Positions 1 to 7,725 of a stretch of 13,885 nucleotides of DNA are shown piece by piece. The stretch is from assembly GCA_034186235.1 (NCBI GenBank), contig JAXGBA010000011.1, positions 1 to 13,885 on the forward strand, given 5' to 3'. Position 1 is the stretch's first letter, and each line of letters starts with the position of its first letter. Position numbers and translations under genes: made by a program. The DNA is from CAKSKB01 sp034186235 (GTDB lineage: Bacteria > Bacillota > Clostridia > HGM11514). A model generated the notes under the pieces. That model did no database searches and was not told the DNA's origin. It saw only the letters and a program-made list of their open reading frames with translations.

Positions 1-1
1 C

Positions 2-1687
2 TCATTGACCGAAGAAGAGAAAAAAGGCAAATGGATAAAGTCGGTCAATGAAAATGGCGACATTGTTTATACTTATTATCTTGAAAATCTACAATCGTCA
101 ACCGATTTGCATTTTATATTTATCAAAAGCCCGACGATAACCTATGATCCCAACGGCGGAAAGCCGTATGTTATAGAAAACAGACCGCATATGGATGAAG
201 CTGAAAATGTTTACAGTTTCCTTCCCCTGTCGGAAAACCTGGATGAAAATGCGTTTGTTCCTCCATATGTTTCCAGAGCCGCAGAAGGGCAAAATGACGG
301 CTGGAAGTTTTTGGGATGGAAGCTTTCGGGAGACATTATCTCAGGTATCCCGGCAAATACCGAGCTTATAAATGAAGACAAATTAGGGTCCCTGATGCTT
401 CCTGCGGTGCACACGGTAGCCTGCAATTATGATATTGACGGCGCATCGGACACGCCTGCCTCGCAGTATTTTAAGATATATGACGGCAATGTTTCATTGA
501 CAAAAAATGTTTATGGTGACTCAGTTGAAATTGTCAACGGCGTGACATGGGATGACAATGGCGAAACAAAGCTTTACGCCAATGTTAACCGCGGTCTTAC
601 CATTGTGGCGCAATGGCGGTGGCGACAGGCTTTTATTCCCCAGGCGGTGGTTAACGGCGTTTTCAACAATTCAGCCGAGGGCGGAACTGTTGAAATTACA
701 AATGTTTCAGACCCTGCGGACGAAAATTATAACGACGCATATACCGAACAAGGCGGAAAATCCTACCATGCTCAATTAGACGAAACCATAACCGTTAAGG
801 CAACGCCGAATGCGGGCTGGAAGTTTATCGGCTGGTATGACGAAGAAGGAAATCTCGTTTCCATTAATGCCGAATACGGATACGTTGAAACAAATGAAAG
901 CGTAAAAACCTATTATGCAAGATTTGCAAACAGTATCACGCAGACATACATCCGTCAGCTCAAAAGCGGCGACAGCTGGGTAAACATAGACGATGACGCA
1001 GTAGGAGTTCTTGACCGCTACAGCTATGTCGACGCTGTAGGAATGCCCATAAGCTGCACCGCAAGTTCGGGAAAGGGTTACAGGTTTGTGGGCTGGTATG
1101 ATACTTACGGTAAAAAAGTAACCAAGGATATGGTTATAAACAACGGCACAACAATCAGCTACACCACAACTGATAACGCTACCTATTATGCCCGTTACGA
1201 AAATGCGTATACCCTGAATGTCAGCAAAATTGATGAAGAAACATCGGCATCGGGCGAAAAAATACCGCTTGCCGGGGCAGAGTTCACACTGTACCGGGCG
1301 GATGAAGACGGCGATCAAACAATAACCTATAATGACACAAATATAAAGTGCTTCGTAATAGGCTCCGCAACTTCTGCTTTGACCGATGACAGAAAACAAG
1401 CGCTTGCAGTCTTTTCCGACTCTCTTTTACCCGGAAGGGAATACTATCTTGTTGAAACAAAGCCGCCTTTCGGCTATAACATTATAACCGAAATTACACA
1501 GATTTCTTTTGCCGGTACCGAAGCGGACGAAAACGGTGTATATACCATCGAAATCACAAACCGAATCGGAATTCAGCTTCCGGTTGCGGGCGGTGTCGGA
1601 GCGCTTGTTTTCAATGCGGTGGGCGCTTTGTTGATCGGCACAGCAGTTTTGTTGTTTGTTTCCAAAAAGAAATTTTCTCTGAAATAA
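2..1687 (+). CDS. Partial LPXTG-type surface adhesin, InlB-type repeats plus SpaA domain (probable pilus tip protein)
   Basis: The 5' end is cut by the window: the frame is open from base 2, and the TTG at 5 is only the first possible start inside the window. Residues are numbered from that TTG (560 aa). InlB B-repeat-like strands are visible: TYDPNGG (46-52), GWKFLGW (99-105), GWKFIGWYD (271-279) and GYRFVGWYD (358-366). A SpaA/Cna-B prealbumin-like domain spans about 403-520. Its candidate isopeptide triad is Lys408, Glu484 in the E-box YYLVETKPPFGY, and Asn519. The cell-wall sorting signal is LPVAG (525-529), a hydrophobic stretch and the tail KKKFSLK. This architecture, next to a major pilin and a class C sortase, suggests a tip adhesin displayed on the cell surface. 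Ala in place of Thr in the sorting motif is unusual. The ligand is unknown. It could instead be an independently anchored adhesin. Confidence 0.85.
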   Translation, partial: SLTEEEKKGKWIKSVNENGDIVYTYYLENLQSSTDLHFIFIKSPTITYDPNGGKPYVIENRPHMDEAENVYSFLPLSENLDENAFVPPYVSRAAEGQNDGWKFLGWKLSGDIISGIPANTELINEDKLGSLMLPAVHTVACNYDIDGASDTPASQYFKIYDGNVSLTKNVYGDSVEIVNGVTWDDNGETKLYANVNRGLTIVAQWRWRQAFIPQAVVNGVFNNSAEGGTVEITNVSDPADENYNDAYTEQGGKSYHAQLDETITVKATPNAGWKFIGWYDEEGNLVSINAEYGYVETNESVKTYYARFANSITQTYIRQLKSGDSWVNIDDDAVGVLDRYSYVDAVGMPISCTASSGKGYRFVGWYDTYGKKVTKDMVINNGTTISYTTTDNATYYARYENAYTLNVSKIDEETSASGEKIPLAGAEFTLYRADEDGDQTITYNDTNIKCFVIGSATSALTDDRKQALAVFSDSLLPGREYYLVETKPPFGYNIITEITQISFAGTEADENGVYTIEITNRIGIQLPVAGGVGALVFNAVGALLIGTAVLLFVSKKKFSLK

Positions 1688-1778
1688 TGCAAACAGACAA
1701 AACGGATTACGAAATTATACAAATCGGATTTGAAAAATGGTATTTTTGTCGCAAAAATGCTGATTTTCAAAAAAGGTA

Positions 1779-1807
1779 TTGACAATCAGGCTAATAGGTG
1801 TTATATT
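1779..1807 (+). promoter_or_regulatory. Sigma-A-type promoter of the major pilin gene
   Basis: TTGACA at 1779-1784 is a perfect -35. It is followed by a 17-base spacer and TATATT at 1802-1807, a 5/6 match to the -10. The pilin start codon is 56 bases downstream, with AAAGGAG at 1849-1855. The major pilin can therefore be transcribed separately from the upstream adhesin gene. The interval between the adhesin stop and this promoter holds only a weak AT-rich hairpin (1730-1770) with no T-run, so read-through from upstream is also possible. Confidence 0.75.
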
Positions 1808-1862
1808 AGAAATGCAGTTTGTATTTTAATTCACAAACATAAATAAACAAAGGAGAAGGGCT

Positions 1863-3524
1863 ATGTATAAATTAAATAGTTTAAGAAAAGTGATTTCTGT
1901 TATTATTGTCCTTGTTTTCGGTCTTATGGCTGTTCCGCAGGTTCTTACAGCCGAAGGAACAGAAATATATGCATTGAAAGGAACCATAGGTTCGTTGAAA
2001 ACAATCGTAGGTGATGAAGTACCTTGGCCAACAGAAACATCAGGTACAATTAAAATTCGTCCGAAGGGTTCGCCAGCCGGTGCGGCTTATTCTGCATACA
2101 AGCTGTTGAATATTGTAAATGATAGCGGCATGCTTAAGGTTTCCGTTCCGGACAAAGCACAGCCTTTTTGGAAAGAATATTTGTCCCAATCAACTGATGT
2201 AACCGTTGCTGACATTAAAACTACAATAAAAAACATGGATGCTACAACAGCAAGCAGTTCTATCGTTAATGCATTTCTTGATTTTTCCGAAAATGCTTCG
2301 GAGATCGATATGCCGGAAAAAATGCCACCGGCACAGGTAGAAGGTACAGATGCAACAATCTCAACAACATTCGGTTTTTATATTATTCTTCAGACAGCGG
2401 CGCCGGCGAACGGTTATATCGCATCAGCTCCCGTTCTTGCATGCTTGCCTATGCAGAATGTAGACACGGGAAAGTGGCTTTCTTCTTATGTTGCAGAGCC
2501 TAAAGACGATACAATCAAAATATCCAAAAAAGTCAAAGCTACCGGCGATGTAGACTATTTGCCAGAAACAATTACCGAAATCGGTGACACGGTTGAGTAT
2601 GAAATTGTTATAGACCTTGCTAAATACGGTTCGGATGTAACAAGGCAAGCAATCAAATATCTGCTCGTAGATGAATTGCCGGCAGGGCTTGAGTACATAA
2701 ACAATTCCGCTACGGTTATATTTTACAAAGGAGGCACAGTAGATACACCGACGAGAACTTATGAAGCGAAATATGACACCGATACACGCAAACTGAAACT
2801 GGATCTTGGAACAGACTATGCAACAAAACTTGCAGACTTCGATACCGCTGTACTTACATACAAGGCTATTCTTGGAAGCAGTGCGGTTATAGAAGGCAAC
2901 GGTAATGATAATAATGCTGTATTGGAATATACTTCAGCAGTTGGCAAAACAAGCACTTATTCATCTGTTGCTACAGTTTATACGCATGAGCTAGACATCA
3001 CCAAGGTTGATGATAAAAATCCCGCTAATCACCTTTCCGGCGCAGTATTCCAGGTGTACAAAGATCCGGCACATAAAGACGACTCGTCAAAGGCTATCCC
3101 CTTTATTGATGTTTCTTCCCCCACCGATAAGATTTACAGAGTGGCTACAGAAGCAGAAAAATCAAATACTGAAATTGATAAATTCTATAATCTTGCTGTT
3201 TCTGATACGGGTAAAATGAAAATTATCGGTTTAAATGATACGGATTATTATTTCAAAGAAACAGTGGCACCGGTCGGATATAACCTTCCGGAAGATTTGT
3301 TTACGATTTCTCCCGCACCGGAGCCTTCCGAAATTACTACGAACGACGAAGGCGAAAAGCTATATGTTAACATGGTGGCACAATCGGCAACTATCAAAAA
3401 CAATTCCGGTATTAACTTGCCGGTAACCGGTGGTATGGGTACAATACTTTTCACAGCTGTCGGACTTTTGCTCATGGCAGGTGCAGCTTACTTCCTCTTT
3501 GCAAAGAAAAAAGGAAGCCATTAA
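1863..3524 (+). CDS. Major pilin, FimA/RrgB/SpaA-like isopeptide-forming fimbrial protein
   Basis: This 553-aa protein is the likely polymerised shaft subunit of a covalent pilus. A signal peptide covers about 1-30. An N-terminal domain follows, ending in a pilin motif with Trp205, Pro213 and Lys214; Lys214 is the candidate lysine joined by the sortase to the next subunit. A second domain (about 217-372) has Lys222/223 and Asn350/351 positioned like the Lys-Asn isopeptide of RrgB-type D2 domains. A third Cna-B domain (about 375-515) has Lys381, the E-box YYFKETVAPVGY with Glu466, and Asn513/514. The sorting signal is LPVTG (519-523), then a membrane segment and the tail KKKGSH. The start at 1863 has a strong AAAGGAG 7 bases upstream. 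The gene follows its own promoter and precedes a terminator-like hairpin and a class C sortase. The function call is secure; the exact bond residues are inferred from family patterns. Confidence 0.93.
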   Translation: MYKLNSLRKVISVIIVLVFGLMAVPQVLTAEGTEIYALKGTIGSLKTIVGDEVPWPTETSGTIKIRPKGSPAGAAYSAYKLLNIVNDSGMLKVSVPDKAQPFWKEYLSQSTDVTVADIKTTIKNMDATTASSSIVNAFLDFSENASEIDMPEKMPPAQVEGTDATISTTFGFYIILQTAAPANGYIASAPVLACLPMQNVDTGKWLSSYVAEPKDDTIKISKKVKATGDVDYLPETITEIGDTVEYEIVIDLAKYGSDVTRQAIKYLLVDELPAGLEYINNSATVIFYKGGTVDTPTRTYEAKYDTDTRKLKLDLGTDYATKLADFDTAVLTYKAILGSSAVIEGNGNDNNAVLEYTSAVGKTSTYSSVATVYTHELDITKVDDKNPANHLSGAVFQVYKDPAHKDDSSKAIPFIDVSSPTDKIYRVATEAEKSNTEIDKFYNLAVSDTGKMKIIGLNDTDYYFKETVAPVGYNLPEDLFTISPAPEPSEITTNDEGEKLYVNMVAQSATIKNNSGINLPVTGGMGTILFTAVGLLLMAGAAYFLFAKKKGSH

Positions 3525-3545
3525 ATCTATTTTGTGTATAATTGC

Positions 3546-3582
3546 AAAAATCCGTTTGTAAGCAAAATTACAACGGATTTTT
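3546..3582 (+). terminator. Intra-operon terminator or attenuator between major pilin and sortase genes
   Basis: The arm at 3546-3561 pairs with 3568-3582 (TTACAACGGATTTTT) with one bulged T. The loop is about 6 bases and the 3' side ends in TTTTTGTTT. It lies 22 bases after the pilin stop and 15 bases before the sortase start. No clear promoter is visible for the sortase, so it is probably expressed by read-through, giving abundant pilin and little enzyme. Confidence 0.75.
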
Positions 3583-3597
3583 GTTTAGGTGCGATAA

Positions 3598-4431
3598 ATG
3601 AATAATCTGAAGAAAACCATTCTGTGTGTTATCATTTTTTTGGTAGGTCTTGCAATAATGCTGTATCCCAGCATAAGCAACTATTTTAAGCAGAAAAATC
3701 ATGTTGGGGTTATACAGGATTACCTCGAAAAAACCGAAAAAATGTCTCAGGAACAGATTGATGAATTGAAAAATGCGGCAAAAGAATATAACGAACGCAT
3801 AGCGGAGGTGTCAATTAAGCAAAACGCCGCCGCTTCTTCCGCAACGCCGGATTACTGGGGGATATTAAACATAAACGAGGATGTTATGGCGTATATCACC
3901 GTTCCCGTATGCGGTATAAATTTGCCCATACGCCACGGCTGTGACGAAGATGTTCTTCAAAACAGCGCCGGTCATATTCCGGGAACCTCGTTTCCTATAG
4001 GCGGCCCCGGCACTCACTCTGTTATTACGGCACACAGAGGTCTCCCCTCCGCAAAGCTGTTTACGAATATCGACAATTTGAAAATAGGAGATCAGTTTTA
4101 TATTCACGGCCCTGACGAAACATTGGCATATGAGGTGGATCAGATTAAGGTTGTTCTTCCCGAGGATACCTCCTATCTCAGAATAGAGGAGGGAAAAGAT
4201 TATGTGACTCTTGTTACTTGTACACCGTACGGTATTAACACTCACCGTCTGCTTATACGAGGGCACAGAACGGCATATATTCCTCAGGTTGAAGAAGAAC
4301 AAATTGCAGAAACAAAGAAAAAGAACAACAGAATGTTGATGCTTTACATTGCAGGCATTTTTGCGGCAATATTGCTTATGTTTATTGCATACATTGTCCG
4401 TAAAAAGTATTTGAAAAAGAAAAAACAGTAA
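3598..4431 (+). CDS. Class C sortase (pilin polymerase)
   Basis: This 277-aa membrane transpeptidase is expected to cleave the LPVTG/LPVAG signals of the neighbouring pilins and join the resulting Thr (or Ala) to the pilin-motif lysine. Membrane segments lie near both ends (about 7-24 and 246-267), with a basic C-terminal tail; the double anchor is typical of class C. The catalytic residues are His146 (TAHRG), Cys208 (TLVTCTPYG) and Arg217 (HRLLIRG). The core begins at GILNINEDVMAYI. The usual inhibitory lid with a DP(F/W) motif is not obvious; TPDYWG (83-88) is the nearest match, giving D85-Y86-W87. The ribosome site is weak (AGGTG). It lies downstream of a hairpin that should lower its expression, and 13 bases separate it from the next gene. 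Confidence 0.93.
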   Translation: MNNLKKTILCVIIFLVGLAIMLYPSISNYFKQKNHVGVIQDYLEKTEKMSQEQIDELKNAAKEYNERIAEVSIKQNAAASSATPDYWGILNINEDVMAYITVPVCGINLPIRHGCDEDVLQNSAGHIPGTSFPIGGPGTHSVITAHRGLPSAKLFTNIDNLKIGDQFYIHGPDETLAYEVDQIKVVLPEDTSYLRIEEGKDYVTLVTCTPYGINTHRLLIRGHRTAYIPQVEEEQIAETKKKNNRMLMLYIAGIFAAILLMFIAYIVRKKYLKKKKQ

Positions 4432-4444
4432 CAGGAAAGGTGTC

Positions 4445-6358
4445 ATGCGCGTTATGAAAAAGACGGTCTCGGTTGTGTTGGCAATTCTGCTTCTTTCAAT
4501 GTGCTTCGGGATTTTCAACAGCTATACCGAGGAAGCAGGCAGTATTACAATTAAATACACACGCAAAGATAACGGTCAGGGAATTGCAGGCGTCGAAATG
4601 TCTGTTTATAAAGCGGCTGACTTCTCGGAAGGTTCCTATGTTTTAACAAAGCCCTTTATCGCCTCCGCAGTTTCGGTGAACGATCTTTCAACTACCGACA
4701 GCAAAAACGCCGCCGCTGCCGCTTTGTTTGCGTATGCTTCCAAAAACGGTATAAACGGAAGCAAGGCTTTAACGGATTCAAAAGGAAATGCGTATTTTGA
4801 CGGATTGACAGACGGCATCTATCTGGTTGCCCAGACAGGGGCAGTTTCGGGATTTAAAACCATACCGCCCTACCTTGTTTATATTCCGGAAAAAACCATT
4901 GGAGGCAGTCCGATTTATAATGTTTTATCCAATGTGAAAACCGAGCGGGATAACGGTGGCTCCGGCGGCGGGGGTGATAAAACCTTTTCCGTTTCTGTTA
5001 CAAAAATTTGGGATGATTCGGATAACGCTGACGGTATTCGCCCGAAAAGCGTGAGCGTTAGCCTACTGCGTAGTGGCAAAAAGTATAAAACGGCAACGCT
5101 CAGTGCGGAAAACGGCTGGAAATATACCTTTTCCGGGCTTTCGGGAACGAAAAATGCGTATACCGTTGAAGAAGATGCAGTTGCAGGTTATACCGCATCA
5201 TATACCGGAAACGCATCAAGCGGTTTTGTGATTACAAACAGGCATGAAACGCAAAATCCTCCGACTCCGGACGGTGTGTCCGTTTGGGTTCAAAAAAAGT
5301 GGGAGGATGATAACAACAAAAACGGACAGCGTCCGAACAGCATAACCATACAGCTGATTAAGGACAGCACGGTTTATAAAACGGCGCAGTTAAGCAGTTC
5401 AAATAACTGGAATTACCGTTTTGACAATCTTCCCGATGCAAAATATACGGTTAAGGAAATTTCATCGGAGGGCTATTATGTTTCGTACTCCCGAACAAAC
5501 GGCAATATATATACCGTTACCAACACATTGGGCGATGGCGAGGATGAACCGCCGCTTAATCCGGCTAATCCGTCAACCATCGGAATTTCGGTAAAAAAGG
5601 TTTGGGACGACAAAGATAATGCGGACGGGGTACGACCGGACAAAATTAAGGTAAATTTAATAAAAGACGGGGAAACATTCCGCTCTGCCGAGCTGTCCGA
5701 ACAAAACGGCTGGCAGTACGAGTTTTCGGATGTGCCGAAAAACGCATGGTACAGCATATATGAAGAAATCGACGAAAAATACGCTGTTACATACAGCGGA
5801 AATGCCACAGACGGATATGTGATTACAAATTCATATCCGACGGATGTGCCGAAAAACGAACAGCCGGAACCCGCAAATCCGTCGCTTACGGATATTCCCG
5901 TACGAAAAATATGGAATGACAACAAAAACGCCGCAGGCAAGCGGCCGCAAAGCATAACGGTGAATTTGATAAAAGACGGGAGTATTTACCGCTCCCTTAC
6001 CCTTTCAGAAGACGGCGAATGGAAAGGCGTTTTTTCCGATGTCCCGGCGGACGGGGCTTATACTGTCACGGAGGACGCCGTTTCGGGATATTCGGCAGAC
6101 TACTTGGCAGACAACGAATTTATCGTTACAAACACTTATACCGAGGATGAAACCGATCCCGGAATACCGCCCGAACCGTTTATTCCTGCTATAAACGATG
6201 ATATGCCCTCAAGTAGCGACGGCTTTTATGAGGAAGCATTGTCTATTCCGCAAACGGGCAGTTTGAATTGGCCGGTGCCTGTTCTGGCGGTTGCGGGCAT
6301 TTTGTTTTTGTTATGCGGACTGGCTTTTCTACCTGAAAACAGGAGGGAAAAGTCATGA
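4445..6358 (+). CDS. Four-domain Cna-B repeat surface protein with IPQTG sorting signal (probable basal/anchor pilin)
   Basis: This is a 637-aa secreted, wall-anchored protein. A signal peptide (about 1-31) is followed by a SpaA-like N-terminal domain (about 32-150). A Gly-rich linker (171-177) leads to four tandem Cna-B domains at about 181-266, 278-361, 380-463 and 483-564. Each keeps a candidate isopeptide triad: Lys187/Glu243/Asn265, Lys284/Glu338/Asn360, Lys385/Glu440/Asn462 and Lys488/Glu543/Asn563. The linkers are rich in Pro and Asn. The sorting signal is IPQTG (601-605), a hydrophobic stretch and the tail ENRREKS. The differing motif and the overlapping sortase suggest it is the base subunit fixed to the wall by the second sortase; a stalk adhesin is the alternative. 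Start: AGGAAAGG lies 4 bases before the ATG at 4445. An ATG at 4454 gives a more ordinary MKK-type signal peptide and 13-base spacing. Confidence 0.88.
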   Translation: MRVMKKTVSVVLAILLLSMCFGIFNSYTEEAGSITIKYTRKDNGQGIAGVEMSVYKAADFSEGSYVLTKPFIASAVSVNDLSTTDSKNAAAAALFAYASKNGINGSKALTDSKGNAYFDGLTDGIYLVAQTGAVSGFKTIPPYLVYIPEKTIGGSPIYNVLSNVKTERDNGGSGGGGDKTFSVSVTKIWDDSDNADGIRPKSVSVSLLRSGKKYKTATLSAENGWKYTFSGLSGTKNAYTVEEDAVAGYTASYTGNASSGFVITNRHETQNPPTPDGVSVWVQKKWEDDNNKNGQRPNSITIQLIKDSTVYKTAQLSSSNNWNYRFDNLPDAKYTVKEISSEGYYVSYSRTNGNIYTVTNTLGDGEDEPPLNPANPSTIGISVKKVWDDKDNADGVRPDKIKVNLIKDGETFRSAELSEQNGWQYEFSDVPKNAWYSIYEEIDEKYAVTYSGNATDGYVITNSYPTDVPKNEQPEPANPSLTDIPVRKIWNDNKNAAGKRPQSITVNLIKDGSIYRSLTLSEDGEWKGVFSDVPADGAYTVTEDAVSGYSADYLADNEFIVTNTYTEDETDPGIPPEPFIPAINDDMPSSSDGFYEEALSIPQTGSLNWPVPVLAVAGILFLLCGLAFLPENRREKS

Positions 6359-6942
6359 AAAAATCCAAAAAAACGGCAGTAGCATTAATCTCAATCGGAT
6401 TGTTGTTGATTATGTCGGCTTTTCTGCTTTGGGGATTCAACGAATTAATGTCTTACCGCGCGGCGCAAGAAACAGCCGAAATTCTCAGCAATTTGGAAAA
6501 TCAAATGTTGGATGAAATATCCGTCACCGCAGAAGCAGAAGAAGGAACAATGCCCACGAGAATTTCGGACGGCATTGATATTGTGGGGGTTGTGTCGGTT
6601 CCGTCACTTGAAATTGAAGTGCCGGTAGCAGCAGAGTGGAGCTATGAAAATCTCAGAAAATCTGCGTGCCGATACAGCGGAACGGTAGAGGACGGGCGAT
6701 TGATTATACTGGCACACAATTACAGCAGGCATTTCGGAAATTTAAAAAATGCCGCTGTAGGTGACGAGGTACAGTTTATGGATGTGAACGGAAAACTGTA
6801 TCTGTACAGCGTTACCGAAATGGAGCTTTTGAATAAAAATGAGCTGGATAAATTAACTGAGTCCGACAGCGATTTAACGCTTTTTACATGCACCTACGGC
6901 GGACAAAAGCGTATTGTTGTGCGTTGCATGAAGCAGTTGTAA
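6355..6942 (+). CDS. Small second sortase, probably wall-anchoring (class B- or D-like)
   Basis: This 195-aa protein has one N-terminal membrane anchor (about 8-27) and an extracellular sortase fold. Likely catalytic residues are His121 (LAHNYSRHFG), Cys179 (LTLFTCTYGG) and Arg186 (QKRIVVRC), with Arg190 as an alternative. It lacks the C-terminal membrane segment of class C enzymes and is short, so it is more likely an anchoring than a polymerising sortase. The class cannot be fixed by eye. The ATG overlaps the upstream stop as ATGA, and its AGGAGGG site (6341-6347) lies inside the upstream gene. That implies translational coupling and a substrate-enzyme pairing with the IPQTG protein. It is the last gene of the pilus operon. 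Confidence 0.88.
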   Translation: MKKSKKTAVALISIGLLLIMSAFLLWGFNELMSYRAAQETAEILSNLENQMLDEISVTAEAEEGTMPTRISDGIDIVGVVSVPSLEIEVPVAAEWSYENLRKSACRYSGTVEDGRLIILAHNYSRHFGNLKNAAVGDEVQFMDVNGKLYLYSVTEMELLNKNELDKLTESDSDLTLFTCTYGGQKRIVVRCMKQL

Positions 6943-7060
6943 CAAGCATAAGGCGTTTTGTATAAGCAATATACCGATTTGAGCAGACTTAGTGAATTTA
7001 TTAAATAAAAGTAGACACATGGAAACTGAGCCGACCCCCCAAAAAAAGTTAGACTTTTTA

Positions 7061-7096
7061 TAGCGTAGTAGTTTTTATGACTACTACGCTATTTTT
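7061..7096 (+). terminator. Rho-independent terminator after the pilus operon
   Basis: TAGCGTAGTAG (7061-7071) pairs perfectly with CTACTACGCTA (7081-7091) across a 9-base loop, and TTTTT follows at 7092-7096. It lies 118 bases after the second sortase stop. On the other strand no T-run follows the stem. On that strand it encodes the aberrant C-terminal tail of the broken crp-like gene. The 6943-7060 interval holds no gene. Confidence 0.75.
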
Positions 7097-7132
7097 ATTG
7101 CTTTTCAAAAATGAACATGGCTTAAGAAAAGC

Positions 7133-7178
7133 GAATTTGCTCCGCACGTCTGCCGCAGGGCGGAGCGGCGAAGCCGCC
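7133..7178. repeat. GC-rich structured element inserted in the crp-like gene
   Basis: This GC-rich stretch sits in AT-richer surroundings. It contains nested inverted repeats: CTCCGC (7140-7145) with GCGGAG (7160-7165), and GCGGC-GAA-GCCGC (7165-7177). Crp-family similarity on the - strand stops exactly at its right border. It may be a dispersed palindromic or MITE-like element; no second copy is visible in this window, so repeat status is unproven. Confidence 0.4.
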
Positions 7179-7725
7179 TCTCTTGCGGAACTTATATTCT
7201 GTGCGATTTGCTCGTGGGTTATTCGGAGCGTGTTACTGCCTGTACGTTCCGATTCTGAAACAAGAAATTCTGCCAAGCGTTTGTCAAGGCTCTTAAACAT
7301 AATCTGCTGCATATGCTACATTACATCGGAAAAACGTTTTACCGCAAGCTCATACAAAAAGCATTTTATATTTATATTCCTTTCTTTCAACAGCGCAATC
7401 GCATTAGCAGGAACAATGAAAACCTCGGTTTCTTGTTTTGCCGTCATAAAGCTGTCAAATGTTATCTGGCTGATTACGCACGATGCCGAAAGCACACAAA
7501 TATCATTCGGATATAGCCGAAACAATGTAATCTCTCTGCCTTCCTCGGAAAGCAGATATGTACGGATTTCGCCCGATATGACCAAGAACATACCAAGACA
7601 GTCGTTTCCTGAACCGTGAATAAAACCGTCTTTTTCAAACCGCTGAAGAAACGATACGCTATTTATATATTCTCGTTCTTCTTTCGATAGTTTGTCCCAA
7701 AACGGCAGCTTTTCGGTTAAGTCTG

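Noticed and set aside
776..1399. 207-codon open frame on the - strand inside the adhesin gene
   Set aside because: It is antisense to a clearly coding frame with recognisable domains, lacks a ribosome site and has Cys-rich, unstructured composition. It is a shadow frame.
1730..1770. Nested AT-rich hairpin before the pilin promoter, considered as a terminator
   Set aside because: The stem is almost all A-T pairs with one short interruption and no T-run follows. It is too weak to call.
3865..4518. 217-codon open frame on the - strand over the class C sortase
   Set aside because: It lies opposite the sortase catalytic domain and is explained by that gene's codon use.
4985..6140. Tandem DNA repeats in the Cna-B gene
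   Set aside because: The repetition is at the protein-domain level with diverged DNA. It is not a recent nucleotide repeat or a mobile element.
7077..7619. 180-codon + strand open frame
   Set aside because: It begins inside the terminator loop and is antisense to the crp-like remnant. No family pattern is visible.
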